A stretch of DNA of 64,000 nt, taken from NCBI GenBank assembly GCA_003130815.1, contig QFDA01000001.1, forward strand, positions 200,131 through 264,130. Reading direction: 5' to 3'. This document shows positions 47,763 through 56,522 of this stretch, piece by piece. This DNA comes from Bacteroidetes bacterium SCGC AAA795-G10. Its GTDB lineage: Bacteria > Bacteroidota > Bacteroidia > Flavobacteriales > Flavobacteriaceae. The translations under genes were made by a program, and so were the position numbers. The notes beneath the pieces were generated by a model. It saw nothing but the letters and a program-made list of their open reading frames with translations, did no database searches and was not told where the DNA came from. Position 1 is the first letter of the stretch. Every line of letters starts with the position of its first letter.

Positions 47763-48698
47763 ATGTCAAACAGAAGACAGTTTATTCAATCTTTTTCAGT
47801 TGCTTTAACAAGCCCATTTTTAATTAGTTCTTCTGAATTAATTGGTACTGGAAAAACCCTAAAAGCGTCACTAAGTCCAGGAGCTATTGGTCTTAAATGT
47901 ACAGCTAATGAATTATTAGATTATGCAATTAAGTATAAGTTTTCAGCCATAAGTCCCCCAATAACAGAGCTGATTCAGTTTAAGGAAACTGATAAAAAGG
48001 CTTATTTAGAAAAAATGGAAAAAAATAAAATCATTTTTGACTCAGGGGGCTTACCGATCCAATTTAGAACAACAGATTCAAAGTTTAAAGAGGGATATGA
48101 TTTTTTATTAAAAAACATAGATTCAATTGTTTCTTTAAATATTAACAGTTTTGTTACGTGGATCATGCCTACCCACAAAACTTTGCCGTACATGAAAAAT
48201 TTCGAACAGCACAGAACTCGATTAACTCAAGTTGCGACTCTTCTAGAAGATGCTGGACTAAAATTAGGATTAGAATATGTGGGGCCAAAAACACTAATGG
48301 CAAGAGACAAATATCCTTTTTTACACAGTGCATTGGGATTAAGAGAGCTTATTGGAGCTATTGGTAAAAATAATGTCGGTTATTTACTTGATAGCTACCA
48401 CACTTATTGTGCTGAAGATAATAATGAGGACCTTAATTTTTTAAGAGCTGAAGATATTATATCAGTACAATTAAACGATGGAGTATTAGGTAGAACTGTT
48501 GCTACTCAGATGGACCTAGAAAGGGAGTTGCCAGGAGATACTGGGATAATTGACTTGAAAAACTTCTTGAATTTTATTAGAAATAAAGGTTACAAAGGGG
48601 CTGTTAGTGTTGAACCTTTTAATAAAGAACTTAACAAAATGGAGGTGGGAGCCAAACTTAAAAGGGTAAGGGCCTCGCTTTCAAAATTTGATATATAA
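47763..48698 (+). CDS. Tat-exported sugar phosphate isomerase/epimerase-like protein
   Basis: 311 residues with a twin-arginine signal (SNRRQFIQSF followed by a hydrophobic stretch). The rest is a TIM barrel of the xylose-isomerase-like (AP endonuclease 2) superfamily, with metal-type residues in LEYVGPK, LLDSYHTYC, QLNDG and VSVEPFN. Likely a periplasmic sugar isomerase or epimerase. Same strand as the esterase and PQQ dehydrogenase, so the group may handle one extracellular sugar derivative (inference). Confidence 0.78.
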   Translation: MSNRRQFIQSFSVALTSPFLISSSELIGTGKTLKASLSPGAIGLKCTANELLDYAIKYKFSAISPPITELIQFKETDKKAYLEKMEKNKIIFDSGGLPIQFRTTDSKFKEGYDFLLKNIDSIVSLNINSFVTWIMPTHKTLPYMKNFEQHRTRLTQVATLLEDAGLKLGLEYVGPKTLMARDKYPFLHSALGLRELIGAIGKNNVGYLLDSYHTYCAEDNNEDLNFLRAEDIISVQLNDGVLGRTVATQMDLERELPGDTGIIDLKNFLNFIRNKGYKGAVSVEPFNKELNKMEVGAKLKRVRASLSKFDI

Positions 48699-48700
48699 TT

Positions 48701-48733
48701 AAAAAAAACCCTCCATTTTAGAGGGTTTTTTTA
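48701..48733. terminator. Bidirectional terminator
   Basis: ACCCTC/GAGGGT stem with a short loop, A8 on the left and T7 on the right, between two convergent genes; works on both strands. Confidence 0.85.
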
Positions 48734-48750
48734 CAAAATTTGATGTATGA

Positions 48751-49521
48751 TTACTCTTTAGGAGTAGTGCCAATAATAATTTCTGTTATATTCCTGTGTG
48801 AGAAACCATCTGGAAGATTTTTATAAAATTTAGCTGCCATTTCATTAGGTATGTCTAATATAGCGGCTTCACCTGCCATATGTTTCATTGCATTTGCTAA
48901 TGTGTCATATATATCCCAATAAAATACATTGCTTGTGTTATGTTTATCCTGAGGTGCAATGATTGTTGCAACTCCCCATCCTTGCATTCCAGATTTTTTC
49001 GAATTCTTTTTAAAAATTTTACCAGTTTGTTTTCCCATATCTAAAGCCATTTGGATATCCTTTACCTTTCCATCATTTAGTATTACATATTTACCTTGGC
49101 CTGTACCAAACTGATCGTACGTTTTAAAATAATAGATGCCACTTTTTTTAGATTGTGATTCTTTTAATAATTCGCTTGGCTTCTTTTTAAATTTACTTTC
49201 AAATTTATTCCAAAATGGATCCGCTTGTGCTGAAACCATTTGATCAATGCTTTCAAATCCATGAACCCAGAAATAGTTGTAATTATAATCTTGAGCATGA
49301 CCAATACCTGGAACTCTTTTTAGTAAAGCCCAGCCTTGCATTTTACCAGAATTGACATAATCTTGGGCCAGTTTAGAAAAATATTCTTTTTCATTACTTT
49401 CAAAATTTGCTTGATATTTTTGTGGAATCCTAACTCCATGTAAATAAAATACTCCTTGTGCTGAAATATTTACAGCAAACATTAAAAGAAAAGTTAATAT
49501 AAGTTTATTAAATGTTTTCAT
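48751..49521 (-). CDS. Secreted two-domain alpha/beta-barrel-like protein, subfamily A
   Basis: 256 residues with a signal peptide (LILTFLLMFAVNISAQ). No named family recognised. The mature part has two ~110-residue halves; the first (EKEYFSKLAQDYVNSGKMQG, WALLKRVPG) aligns by eye with the product of 51744-52517 (EKNWNKVADQMVKDN, WSVWKRTPR). The pattern resembles dimeric alpha/beta-barrel (NIPSNAP/ABM-like) domains. Periplasmic, function unknown. Preceded by the repeated leader module. Confidence 0.7.
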   Translation of the reverse strand: MKTFNKLILTFLLMFAVNISAQGVFYLHGVRIPQKYQANFESNEKEYFSKLAQDYVNSGKMQGWALLKRVPGIGHAQDYNYNYFWVHGFESIDQMVSAQADPFWNKFESKFKKKPSELLKESQSKKSGIYYFKTYDQFGTGQGKYVILNDGKVKDIQMALDMGKQTGKIFKKNSKKSGMQGWGVATIIAPQDKHNTSNVFYWDIYDTLANAMKHMAGEAAILDIPNEMAAKFYKNLPDGFSHRNITEIIIGTTPKE

Positions 49522-49562
49522 TTAAATTGATTTATAGTTAATAAACAACAATATACAAATTA
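49522..49562 (-). repeat. Copy of the repeated promoter/leader module
   Basis: Minus strand: TAATTTGTATATTG, then TTAACTATAAATCAATTTAA directly before the ATG. The far-upstream part of the module is absent here. Confidence 0.6.
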
Positions 49563-49592
49563 CTCAACAAATTATTTTTTCAGAATTGTTTC

Positions 49593-51116
49593 CTACAAAC
49601 AAAACTCATATTCAGTTTGAACTAATACTCCATTATCGTTTCTCCAGAAAAATCCATTGCCCAATATGCCTTCATAATTTAATTGGCTAAAGTAATTACA
49701 CCCACCGTCATAGAAAAACAAAGTGAAAATATCTTGGTCTCCATCTTCATCATAATCTTTTGAAATAAATTTTAACGTATTACCAGTGTAATAATTTTCA
49801 ATGTAAAATCCTGATTCGGTGTCAAGTGTGTAACTACTTCCATTATACCTATACATTAAAATATTTTTATTTTTATTGCATCCATCATATCCTACAGAAG
49901 CCAATATTTCTTGAGTACCATCTCCATCAATATCTACAATATGAATTTTCTCGTGTTGTGGGATATTTGGATTATTTGATAAAGTCTGATATAATCCTAA
50001 ACAATCATTTTCAATTGAAGGTCCTGTATATTCAACTTTTTCATAATTGTATATTTCTGGATTTGCAGTTCCATAGTTAATTTCTAAAAATTTCCATACT
50101 CCTACAAGGTCCTTGTATCCATCATTATTTATATCAGCATAAATCATATCGTTCCAATTTCCTGCATCTCTTCGAATATAATTGGCATTAATTGGAGAAT
50201 TTAGACCTCCTGTTCCATCATTAAAGTAGATGTTGATATTTGAATTATAATAATTAGCTGGTAAAGCATCTAAAATGTCATTATATCCATCATTATTTAT
50301 GTCAATAGGAAAAATACTTCCAAACTTTTGGGAAGGAATAGAGTCAAATTCAATTACTTCTCTATTTTTAGTGATATACATACCTCCATGGAAAAAACCA
50401 TTTGGAATTCCATCGTTATTCCAGTCTCCGTTGTTGAAATTTGGAGCATCATACCATTCTCCTTGAAGATTAGTAATTATTTCATCAGTACCATCGTTAT
50501 CAAGGTCAGTTAATATTGAATACGAACGATTTAAAGAGTCACTTTTTGGGACGTTAATTATTTCAATTATATCTACAGAATCAAATAATGTAAATTGTTG
50601 AACCTGATTAAATTCGTTTGGGGTACCTGTGTAAAAAACAAGATTCCCATTTGTATTGTTGACAGTTATAAAATCAGGTGAGTTATCATTATTGTAATTA
50701 TAAACTTCACCTTCCCAGAAAATTGGATTGTTACCCGTTGCCCTTATAAATTCCTGAATGTTCATTCTTAAAGGGTAAGAAAATGGATTAAAATTTGCCC
50801 TTATTGTAATATCTGAATTCATAGTAACAATCTTTTCATCTGCGCTAGTTTCATCTGACCATCCTATAAATCTATATCCTGGATTTGGTGTTGCTATAAT
50901 CGTTACTTCTGTTCCAGCATCAAATGAGCCTCCCTCAGTTGAAACCGTTCCACCACCTTCAACACCAACAGACAAAGTATATTTTACAGGATCTGTATCT
51001 GATTCTGTTTCCTGAATAGAATTGGAATTATCGATTTGTTCCTCTGCCGTTGAACAAGCACTTACAACCATTAAAATGATTGCAAAAAATGACAGATTTT
51101 TATTTATTAGATTCAC
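49593..51116 (-). CDS. FG-GAP/VCBS repeat lipoprotein with an InlB-like B-repeat
   Basis: 507 residues with lipobox VVSAC. After a short linker comes a Bacterial repeat/InlB B domain (GGGTVSTEGGSFDAGTEVTI, YRFIGWSDE, ITIRANFNP; about 50-110). It is followed by FG-GAP-like repeats with Ca-binding loops (DINNDGYNDILD, DIDGDGTQEILA, DYDEDGDQDIF), predicted to form a propeller. Surface-exposed, possibly adhesive or ligand-binding. GTG start in a GTGA overlap of 4 nt with the SnoaL-like gene upstream, so the two are translationally coupled. Confidence 0.8.
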   Translation of the reverse strand: MNLINKNLSFFAIILMVVSACSTAEEQIDNSNSIQETESDTDPVKYTLSVGVEGGGTVSTEGGSFDAGTEVTIIATPNPGYRFIGWSDETSADEKIVTMNSDITIRANFNPFSYPLRMNIQEFIRATGNNPIFWEGEVYNYNNDNSPDFITVNNTNGNLVFYTGTPNEFNQVQQFTLFDSVDIIEIINVPKSDSLNRSYSILTDLDNDGTDEIITNLQGEWYDAPNFNNGDWNNDGIPNGFFHGGMYITKNREVIEFDSIPSQKFGSIFPIDINNDGYNDILDALPANYYNSNINIYFNDGTGGLNSPINANYIRRDAGNWNDMIYADINNDGYKDLVGVWKFLEINYGTANPEIYNYEKVEYTGPSIENDCLGLYQTLSNNPNIPQHEKIHIVDIDGDGTQEILASVGYDGCNKNKNILMYRYNGSSYTLDTESGFYIENYYTGNTLKFISKDYDEDGDQDIFTLFFYDGGCNYFSQLNYEGILGNGFFWRNDNGVLVQTEYEFCL

Positions 51117-51631
51117 TTATTTAAATTCATAGAAGCGTTATACATGGTAGGATCAAATGCATTATAAACTGTTTCAACCTTATCATCTTTCCATTTCATC
51201 CAAGCATAGCCTCTTATTGAAAGTTCTTCACCTGTTTTTTTACTTGTTGCTTTCCAAGTATACCAGCAATGTGTAAAAATATTTCCTGCCGGTTTACCAT
51301 CTTCGTAATGCATAGTAAAAGCATCTCTATTTTCGTGGCGAATATTTTCAAAATATTGATGACCTGCTGAAAATCCTTCTGCCATTTGGGAAAAGGTCAA
51401 GTCAGCGTCATTTATCATTATTTTTGCGTCAGGAGTAAATAAATCAGCAACGCTGCTTAGGTTGTTATTAACATAAGCATCCATAAATTTTATCATCGCA
51501 TTGGAGCGAAAATCATTTCCTTTAATTATACCTATTTGATTTTCTGCTTTTTGGGGAATACTATTTTGTTGAGAGTTACAAGCTAAAAAAAGTATTGATA
51601 TAGTTGCAATAAATAAGATGTTTGTTTTCAT
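51113..51631 (-). CDS. SnoaL/NTF2-like lipoprotein
   Basis: 172 residues from ATG 51631 (MKTNILFIATI), lipobox LFLACN. The mature domain has NTF2/SnoaL-type features: AMIKFMDAYVNNNLSSVADL, FTPDAKI, then HCWYTWKATSKKTGE and WMKWKDDKVE. The reading frame could begin at 51655, but that adds non-signal residues and overlaps the leader. NTF2-like folds bind small hydrophobic molecules or act as isomerases/cyclases; function here unknown. Confidence 0.75.
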   Translation of the reverse strand: MKTNILFIATISILFLACNSQQNSIPQKAENQIGIIKGNDFRSNAMIKFMDAYVNNNLSSVADLFTPDAKIMINDADLTFSQMAEGFSAGHQYFENIRHENRDAFTMHYEDGKPAGNIFTHCWYTWKATSKKTGEELSIRGYAWMKWKDDKVETVYNAFDPTMYNASMNLNK

Positions 51632-51704
51632 AAAAATAAAATTAAGATCCATCAATATACAAAGAAGTGCATCAAATTGATAAATAAAAATTTCCTAATA
51701 TTTT

Positions 51705-51737
51705 AAAAAAACCCTCTAGTTTTGGAGGGCCAATTTT
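51705..51737 (-). terminator. Terminator after the 52517 gene
   Basis: CCCTC/GAGGG stem with an 8-nt loop, followed on the minus strand by T7; 7 nt beyond the stop codon. Confidence 0.75.
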
Positions 51738-51743
51738 TGTCAT

Positions 51744-52517
51744 TTAAAAGGTTGAATATACTAAAGTGAGTTCTTCAGAAGGTAGCATTTCCCTTGATGC
51801 TTGAAGTCCCTCAAAAGCCTTCTTCCTTAAAAATTCGTCCTCTATTATATTGTACTCTGTGCCCTGTGGCATTTCCTTTTTTGTCATAAAATTAAATGCA
51901 ATGTGGGTGAAACCTGACTCTAATTTTTTTGTGTAATCATTTTTTGATATGATTTTGGCAAGACCCCAAAATTTTCTGTAACCGTCAAGAATTTGTTGCT
52001 GAGCTATAGGTTTCCAAACTGATCTTTCATAATCTTCAAAATCATCATTATTTTGTTTCATAAAATGAAAATAGCCCTTATCACCTATTTCCCATTCTAA
52101 TCCTCTCCATCCAGTACCAGATACCCATTTGTAGGTTCTACTTCTGTTTTCTTTAACTATTCCGCTAGAGGACAGTAATTTATCTATTGTCTTTTGACTT
52201 TTACCCTTAAATGCAGTTTTAGTTGACTTTTTCCAGGCATTTGTATCAAGATTCTCATCCTGTTCCTTTGTTGTTCTTCTAAAAACATAATATTGTGCCC
52301 AATTTTCATCTCCATCTCTAGGAGTTCTTTTCCACACTGACCATTGAGCAATCAAATTATCTTTTACCATTTGGTCAGCAACTTTATTCCAGTTTTTTTC
52401 ATACTGGAGATATTCATTTTCTTTACCATCTTCAAGCACAACAGCAATCATTACTGTTGTTTGAGCATGAATAAATATTGATGTAAAGAGTATAACTACA
52501 AAAATTAAATTTTTCAT
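51744..52517 (-). CDS. Secreted two-domain alpha/beta-barrel-like protein, subfamily A
   Basis: 257 residues with a signal peptide (LIFVVILFTSIFIHAQ). First half similar to the 48751-49521 product (WSVWKRTPRDGDENWAQYY); second half WEIGDKGYFHFMK ... FWGLAKII. Two ferredoxin-like halves in one chain would form a pseudo-dimeric barrel. No catalytic motif recognised. Own promoter module and own terminator. Confidence 0.7.
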   Translation of the reverse strand: MKNLIFVVILFTSIFIHAQTTVMIAVVLEDGKENEYLQYEKNWNKVADQMVKDNLIAQWSVWKRTPRDGDENWAQYYVFRRTTKEQDENLDTNAWKKSTKTAFKGKSQKTIDKLLSSSGIVKENRSRTYKWVSGTGWRGLEWEIGDKGYFHFMKQNNDDFEDYERSVWKPIAQQQILDGYRKFWGLAKIISKNDYTKKLESGFTHIAFNFMTKKEMPQGTEYNIIEDEFLRKKAFEGLQASREMLPSEELTLVYSTF

Positions 52518-52556
52518 ATTAATTGATTTATGATTAAAACTTTAAGATACAAATAT
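52518..52556 (-). repeat. Copy of the repeated promoter/leader module
   Basis: Minus strand: ATATTTGTATCTTAAAG, then TTAATCATAAATCAATTAA just before the ATG. Divergent from the consensus in the promoter part. Confidence 0.5.
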
Positions 52557-52830
52557 GTTTTTTAAAATTAAATGACACAGAAATTAATGAAATAAGTTAA
52601 AAAATTAGTAAAAACTTGTATTTTTCTTCTAAAAATGTCCAAAAAAGTTAAAAATTTGGGATTTTTATTAATAATTTATGGAAAAAATAAAAATTTTTCT
52701 TTTTAAATAATAAACTAGTGGAGTTTTTGGGTAAAAAAAACATAAAAAAGACTTTATATATTTTTTTTTCAATAATATTAATACTTTTGAGAGGTACCTA
52801 TTAAAATTTTATTGACAAAAAGTTATTCTG
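52557..52830. other. Very AT-rich divergent intergenic region
   Basis: Long A and T runs; no gene seen. At 52782-52789 TACTTTTG matches TAnnTTTG and is the likely -7 box for the plus-strand gene at 52831 (41 nt leader). Confidence 0.5.
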
Positions 52831-53082
52831 ATGCCAAAAACCAAAATTCAATATAGTAATCAAATTAAGTTTAATGCTTCAACGCAATTCGTGGACTATA
52901 TAAGACAGGCGATCGTTTCAAACGAGGCAAAAGACAAATTCGGTAAATATCCCACTCAAACTGAATTTATAAGGGGTGTGATTTATCAATGGATACGAAA
53001 ACAGACTCCACATATTCTAATAGATGATCTCAAGGGAGGGGTTCCAGAAATAATAGAACACAAAAAATTAAAAAAGAAATGA
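52831..53082 (+). CDS. Small basic protein, possibly ribbon-helix-helix
   Basis: 83 residues, no signal peptide. It begins KIQYSNQIKFNASTQFVDYI, a strand-then-helix layout like ribbon-helix-helix DNA-binding proteins, and contains YPTQTEFIRGVIYQWIRKQ. Basic C-terminus (KKLKKK). This would be the only candidate regulator inside the accessory cluster. Family not confirmed. Confidence 0.5.
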   Translation: MPKTKIQYSNQIKFNASTQFVDYIRQAIVSNEAKDKFGKYPTQTEFIRGVIYQWIRKQTPHILIDDLKGGVPEIIEHKKLKKK

Positions 53083-53107
53083 AATACAAGAATTTTTTAG
53101 TGATGAA

Positions 53108-53197
53108 CTAACAATCACAAGGAGAACAACTACAGGGTTCGCAAATACATGCTGAACAATCTAATTCTTTACAAGGAGAACAATCACAATTACACAT
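53108..53197 (-). CDS. Metallothionein-like 29-residue Cys-rich peptide
   Basis: ATG 53197 to TAG 53108, 29 residues, 11 of them Cys (positions 2, 4, 6, 9, 14, 17, 19, 22, 24, 27, 29), arranged as C-x-C and C-x-x-C with no aromatic residue. It starts MCNCDCSPC and ends CSCSPCDC, so an N-terminal and a C-terminal cluster repeat the same SPC unit. Such a composition is what metallothioneins use to bind Cu(I), Zn or Cd in clusters. The opposite-strand frames are not convincing. Too short for ordinary gene callers. Expression unproven; no clear -7 box was found upstream. Confidence 0.6.
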   Translation of the reverse strand: MCNCDCSPCKELDCSACICEPCSCSPCDC

Positions 53198-53379
53198 ATC
53201 ATATATTTATGTGAGTAAAATTATTGATTTTTAATGAAACAATAGTGGGAGCTCTAAAGTAATCTTAAATGTTTTATAATATTTATATCTGAATAATAAA
53301 TATAATTTGATGATACAAGAAATTATTTTTAATATAAAATCATTCTATATATTAGTTGAATAAATTAAATCAAAATAAA

Positions 53380-53700
53380 ATGAAAAAAGGATATTGGATA
53401 GGAAATGTAATTGAAATTAAAAATGAAGAAAGATGGAATAACTACTTAACAAAATACTTTCAAATTGAAGAAAAACATAAAAAAGAACAAACTGGAAATT
53501 ATTTACCAGTGCTTACAGGTCAGCCAAAAGGTAAAATTCAGGGTTCAGATTTAATGTTTGCTGCAGTTGTAGAGTTTAATAGTTTACAAGACGCTATAGA
53601 TTGTCATAATAGCAAAGAATATCAAGAAGCCTTAAATGAACTTGGCGATAATCCCGAAGAAACTGTTGTAAGAAATCTTTCTATTTTCGAGGGTAGTTAG
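53380..53700 (+). CDS. DUF1330 family protein
   Basis: 106 residues from ATG 53380 (MKKGYWIGNVIEIKNEERWNN). The DUF1330 pattern is clear: YWIGNVIE, FAAVVEFNSLQDAIDCHNSKEYQEAL. A ferredoxin-like alpha/beta barrel that dimerises, cytoplasmic (no signal), function unknown. The frame opens with TTG 53356, but the residues before ATG match the A/T-rich leader and not the family. Its fold is the single-domain counterpart of the secreted proteins around it. Confidence 0.85.
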   Translation: MKKGYWIGNVIEIKNEERWNNYLTKYFQIEEKHKKEQTGNYLPVLTGQPKGKIQGSDLMFAAVVEFNSLQDAIDCHNSKEYQEALNELGDNPEETVVRNLSIFEGS

Positions 53701-53704
53701 ATAG

Positions 53705-54430
53705 TTATTTGCGTTTTTCAGCTGCCACGTCAGGATATTCTTGCTTTATAAAGTTTAAAATTTCTTTTGCTTTTTTTCGATGTTTTTTGAAGTGTCCTAG
53801 CTGTCCTACATTTACTGTTTTTACATAGTGTAGATTGCTTAAAAAAAGGTTAATCACATCCTTATTTTTGGTATTTATTTTTGGATTTCCAGAGGGATAA
53901 ACAAATTCTATATCATAAACATTCATCTCATCGAAAACCATGGGATCAAACAACACATTTATTTGATCGAATAGTCTCCTTACTAAATATTCCTCCCTTT
54001 CTTTTATGAAATCAATGAAAATAAAATTGTCATTATATTGTAAAAGGGTATCAATTATTTTTTGGTTTTTTATTAAAATAAAATTTCCAGAATATTTTAA
54101 CTCTTCATTTGTTGTATTGTTTGCCCAAAACACCGCAGGGCGTGGTAAGTATCTCGCATAATAGTAAAGATCTTTTCCATAATCATCTTGCAAACCATTA
54201 TTTAAAATATATATAATTGAATCTATCCTTATTTCTCTTGTTTCTCTTCGTTGAATTACAATATCTAACTCTTTAATGTCGGTTTCAAGGTCATTAATAA
54301 ACGATGCTATTATTTCTTTTTCTTTTTGTCTATCCACTAAAACTTCCCTATAATTCTCAACAAAAAAACCAAGTGAAATAGCAATAAATAACATTAAAAA
54401 CTCCCAAAATCTATCAACTATTTTTTTCAT
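53705..54430 (-). CDS. DUF6090-like membrane-anchored protein
   Basis: 241 residues with an N-terminal helix carrying LMLFIAISLGFFVENYREVL and then REKE-rich helices; paralogue of the 42461-43195 product (SFWVDNYREKNEEK). Function unknown. Its upstream region carries the repeated module although it is not related to the secreted proteins. Converges with the DUF1330 gene. Confidence 0.65.
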   Translation of the reverse strand: MKKIVDRFWEFLMLFIAISLGFFVENYREVLVDRQKEKEIIASFINDLETDIKELDIVIQRRETREIRIDSIIYILNNGLQDDYGKDLYYYARYLPRPAVFWANNTTNEELKYSGNFILIKNQKIIDTLLQYNDNFIFIDFIKEREEYLVRRLFDQINVLFDPMVFDEMNVYDIEFVYPSGNPKINTKNKDVINLFLSNLHYVKTVNVGQLGHFKKHRKKAKEILNFIKQEYPDVAAEKRK

Positions 54431-54500
54431 TTAATCGATTATTATTTAGCTGAGTGAATATACGAATCAGTCCCTTAAATTAAGATAGAGGATATACGTG
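54431..54500 (-). repeat. Copy of the repeated promoter/leader module
   Basis: Minus strand: TATATCCTCTATCTTAATTT, GGGACTGATTCGTATATTC, then AATAATAATCGATTAA and ATG. All three blocks of the module are recognisable. Confidence 0.6.
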
Positions 54501-54506
54501 TTTTTT

Positions 54507-55529
54507 TCAGCTTATAACTTTATACTTTTCTTCCATCGGATTTAAATTAATATCAAGATATGCTCCACTTGCATTGTCATCTGAAACTACTTGAGGTTTT
54601 CCTTTTATAATTTCAATAGAATTTTGGTGTATGTGACCGGCAAAAATTCCAATTACATTAGATGAATCAAAAACCTTTTTATAAAATTCAAACGTTGTTT
54701 TAGTATGACCATTTTCTGGCCATTTGGGACGTCTTTCTAATTCAAAATTACGGTCAGTTTCAGCTCGCCAAAAAGGGTTTCCACATCCAAACGAAATATT
54801 TTTCCCAGGAGCGTACATTGGTATATGAATCAACAAAACAAGAGGCATACCAGATTCAACATGCTTTGAAAAAAAATTCAATTGTTTATTGTTTATTTCG
54901 TATGTTGAATTATCAATGGCTAAAAACCTAATTCCTTTTATATCGTATGCTGCCATTAAGGGGTTATTCCCTTGATATAAACGAATTAATCTTTTTTCTA
55001 TCCATTTATCACGAAGTGAATCAAGACTACCATCCATCCCTTCGTAATGCCAATCATGATTTCCCGCTATGTAAATATATGGAATCCCAATCGCTTCTAT
55101 TTCAGATAAAACCCATTCTATTGCAAGTTCAGATGGAAAACTAAATATATCACCTACCAAAGTGATAACATCTGCATTTGATTCTTTAGCAAAAGTTATT
55201 GCTTGCTTAAAGGCTTTTTTAGGATTTGTTTTTTCTCCTGTTTTGAAATGCTTTGTTTGATTATAAGCTTTAGCCATTCGACCACTGAATTTTAAAAAGG
55301 GGATTCCTCTTTCATCATCCATATAAAGATGTGTATCTGCAATATGAATTATTTTTATTTTTTCTTTAATGACATCACTATAAAAAGAAACTTTTTCCTG
55401 ATCCAATGTTACATATGTCTCTATGGATTGTTCAGTTTTAGTTGATGCTAATTGATGAAGTGAAATAGCTGAAAACCCAAGTCCTGATGCTATAGTTGTT
55501 GATCCCTGTATAAATTTTCTTCGTTTCAT
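54507..55529 (-). CDS. Tat-exported metallophosphoesterase
   Basis: 340 residues with a twin-arginine signal (KRRKFIQGSTTIASGLGF). Calcineurin-like motifs in order: IHIADTHLY, LVGDIFSFP, IAGNHDWHYEG, LLIHIPMY and IFAGHIHQN. Periplasmic phosphoesterase; substrate unknown. Not closely related to the 40571-41539 lipoprotein of the same superfamily. Its upstream region has only a partial resemblance to the module (ATTTGTATAATATG). Confidence 0.85.
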   Translation of the reverse strand: MKRRKFIQGSTTIASGLGFSAISLHQLASTKTEQSIETYVTLDQEKVSFYSDVIKEKIKIIHIADTHLYMDDERGIPFLKFSGRMAKAYNQTKHFKTGEKTNPKKAFKQAITFAKESNADVITLVGDIFSFPSELAIEWVLSEIEAIGIPYIYIAGNHDWHYEGMDGSLDSLRDKWIEKRLIRLYQGNNPLMAAYDIKGIRFLAIDNSTYEINNKQLNFFSKHVESGMPLVLLIHIPMYAPGKNISFGCGNPFWRAETDRNFELERRPKWPENGHTKTTFEFYKKVFDSSNVIGIFAGHIHQNSIEIIKGKPQVVSDDNASGAYLDINLNPMEEKYKVIS

Positions 55530-55670
55530 TGAGAAGTATTTATAGACTCTTCAACAACTAATATACATATTATACAAATGTCCATTTTTTTGAAGAAAAA
55601 AATCAAGAAGTCTTTGTTAAGTAATTAGAGCGATTACAACTTCTGACTTTTGGATTACTTTAGAGAATAT

Positions 55671-55700
55671 AAAATCCCCTAGAGGGTGCTAGGGGATTTT
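55671..55700 (-). terminator. Perfect 12-bp terminator hairpin
   Basis: AAAATCCCCTAG and CTAGGGGATTTT flank a 6-nt loop. It lies 10 nt after the stop of the 56399 gene and is symmetrical enough to stop transcription from either side. Confidence 0.85.
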
Positions 55701-55709
55701 GAATAAAAT

Positions 55710-56399
55710 CTAATAGCTTTTTATAAGAACTCGAGTAAATGATTTTGAATATTGTGCTGCAGCGTCAAATACTTCTGCAAATTCTGCAAAGGCCGCACTT
55801 TCTTTTTTGCTTTGTGGCCCAAAATTAAATGCATCATTTAAGTTGGAGTAAGTTCCATAAATATAAACACTCTCACCGTTTTCTGTACCATGAACTATTT
55901 GGCCCAAACCAACAAATCCATCAAAATTATATGATTTTATTAGTTTGCCAAAAGCCTCAACCATTGATGGTAATTTTGGGTTAGTTGCCTTAAAAACCCA
56001 AGCTTGTCCAATAGGATAATTAGTTTTCGAACCATTTGTAATTAGACTTTTCCCCGCAGAGGCTCTACTGCTTTTTACATAATTACTCATTTTAGATATG
56101 TATAAGTCCCAATTTTCTCCTTTGAGTGAATTCCTAAAATCAGCAAGAGATTGAGAGGAATTACTTGCAATACTTATAATGTGCGTAGCTTTTTCACTGG
56201 GCCCTTTTAAGGGAATAGAAGAAAATTCAACTGTTACATCAGAAGACTTTTTGTGATTTGAATAGAAATCATCAACAAGACTAGCTACTGTTGAAGCATT
56301 TTTCCCATCTACCTCTAACATAACGTCGTACCAGAAAACATTTTGTGAAAATGTTAATGAACTAATTAGAATACTAAATAATATAAAAACGTTTTTCAT
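55710..56399 (-). CDS. Secreted two-domain alpha/beta-barrel-like protein, subfamily B
   Basis: 229 residues from ATG 56399; signal peptide VFILFSILISSLTFSQ. Similar by eye over its whole length to the 57983-58672 product, with a mid-protein YPIGQAWVFKATNP versus NPFGHIWNLKGVN and a first half ending in SEKATHIISIAS versus GMTHRMVWLST. Two halves of ~100 residues suggest an internal barrel pseudo-dimer. The frame could start at a TTG at 56429, but those codons are the leader module. Confidence 0.7.
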   Translation of the reverse strand: MKNVFILFSILISSLTFSQNVFWYDVMLEVDGKNASTVASLVDDFYSNHKKSSDVTVEFSSIPLKGPSEKATHIISIASNSSQSLADFRNSLKGENWDLYISKMSNYVKSSRASAGKSLITNGSKTNYPIGQAWVFKATNPKLPSMVEAFGKLIKSYNFDGFVGLGQIVHGTENGESVYIYGTYSNLNDAFNFGPQSKKESAAFAEFAEVFDAAAQYSKSFTRVLIKSY

Positions 56400-56476
56400 T
56401 TTAATTGATTTATGGTTAATAATTGACAATATACAAATTCATCCTTAACTTAATGAATAGGAAATGACTAGAATAT
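56400..56476 (-). repeat. Copy of the repeated promoter/leader module
   Basis: Minus strand: CATTTCCTATTCATTAAG, GATGAATTTGTATATTG, then TTAACCATAAATCAATTAA and ATG. Confidence 0.65.
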
Positions 56477-56522
56477 GAAAAGTCCTTAAATTAAATTGAG
56501 AAAATCATTTAATCCTAAATTA

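Noticed and set aside
53356-53379. TTG start extending the DUF1330 gene
   Set aside because: The extra residues derive from the AT-rich leader; the family starts at ATG 53380.
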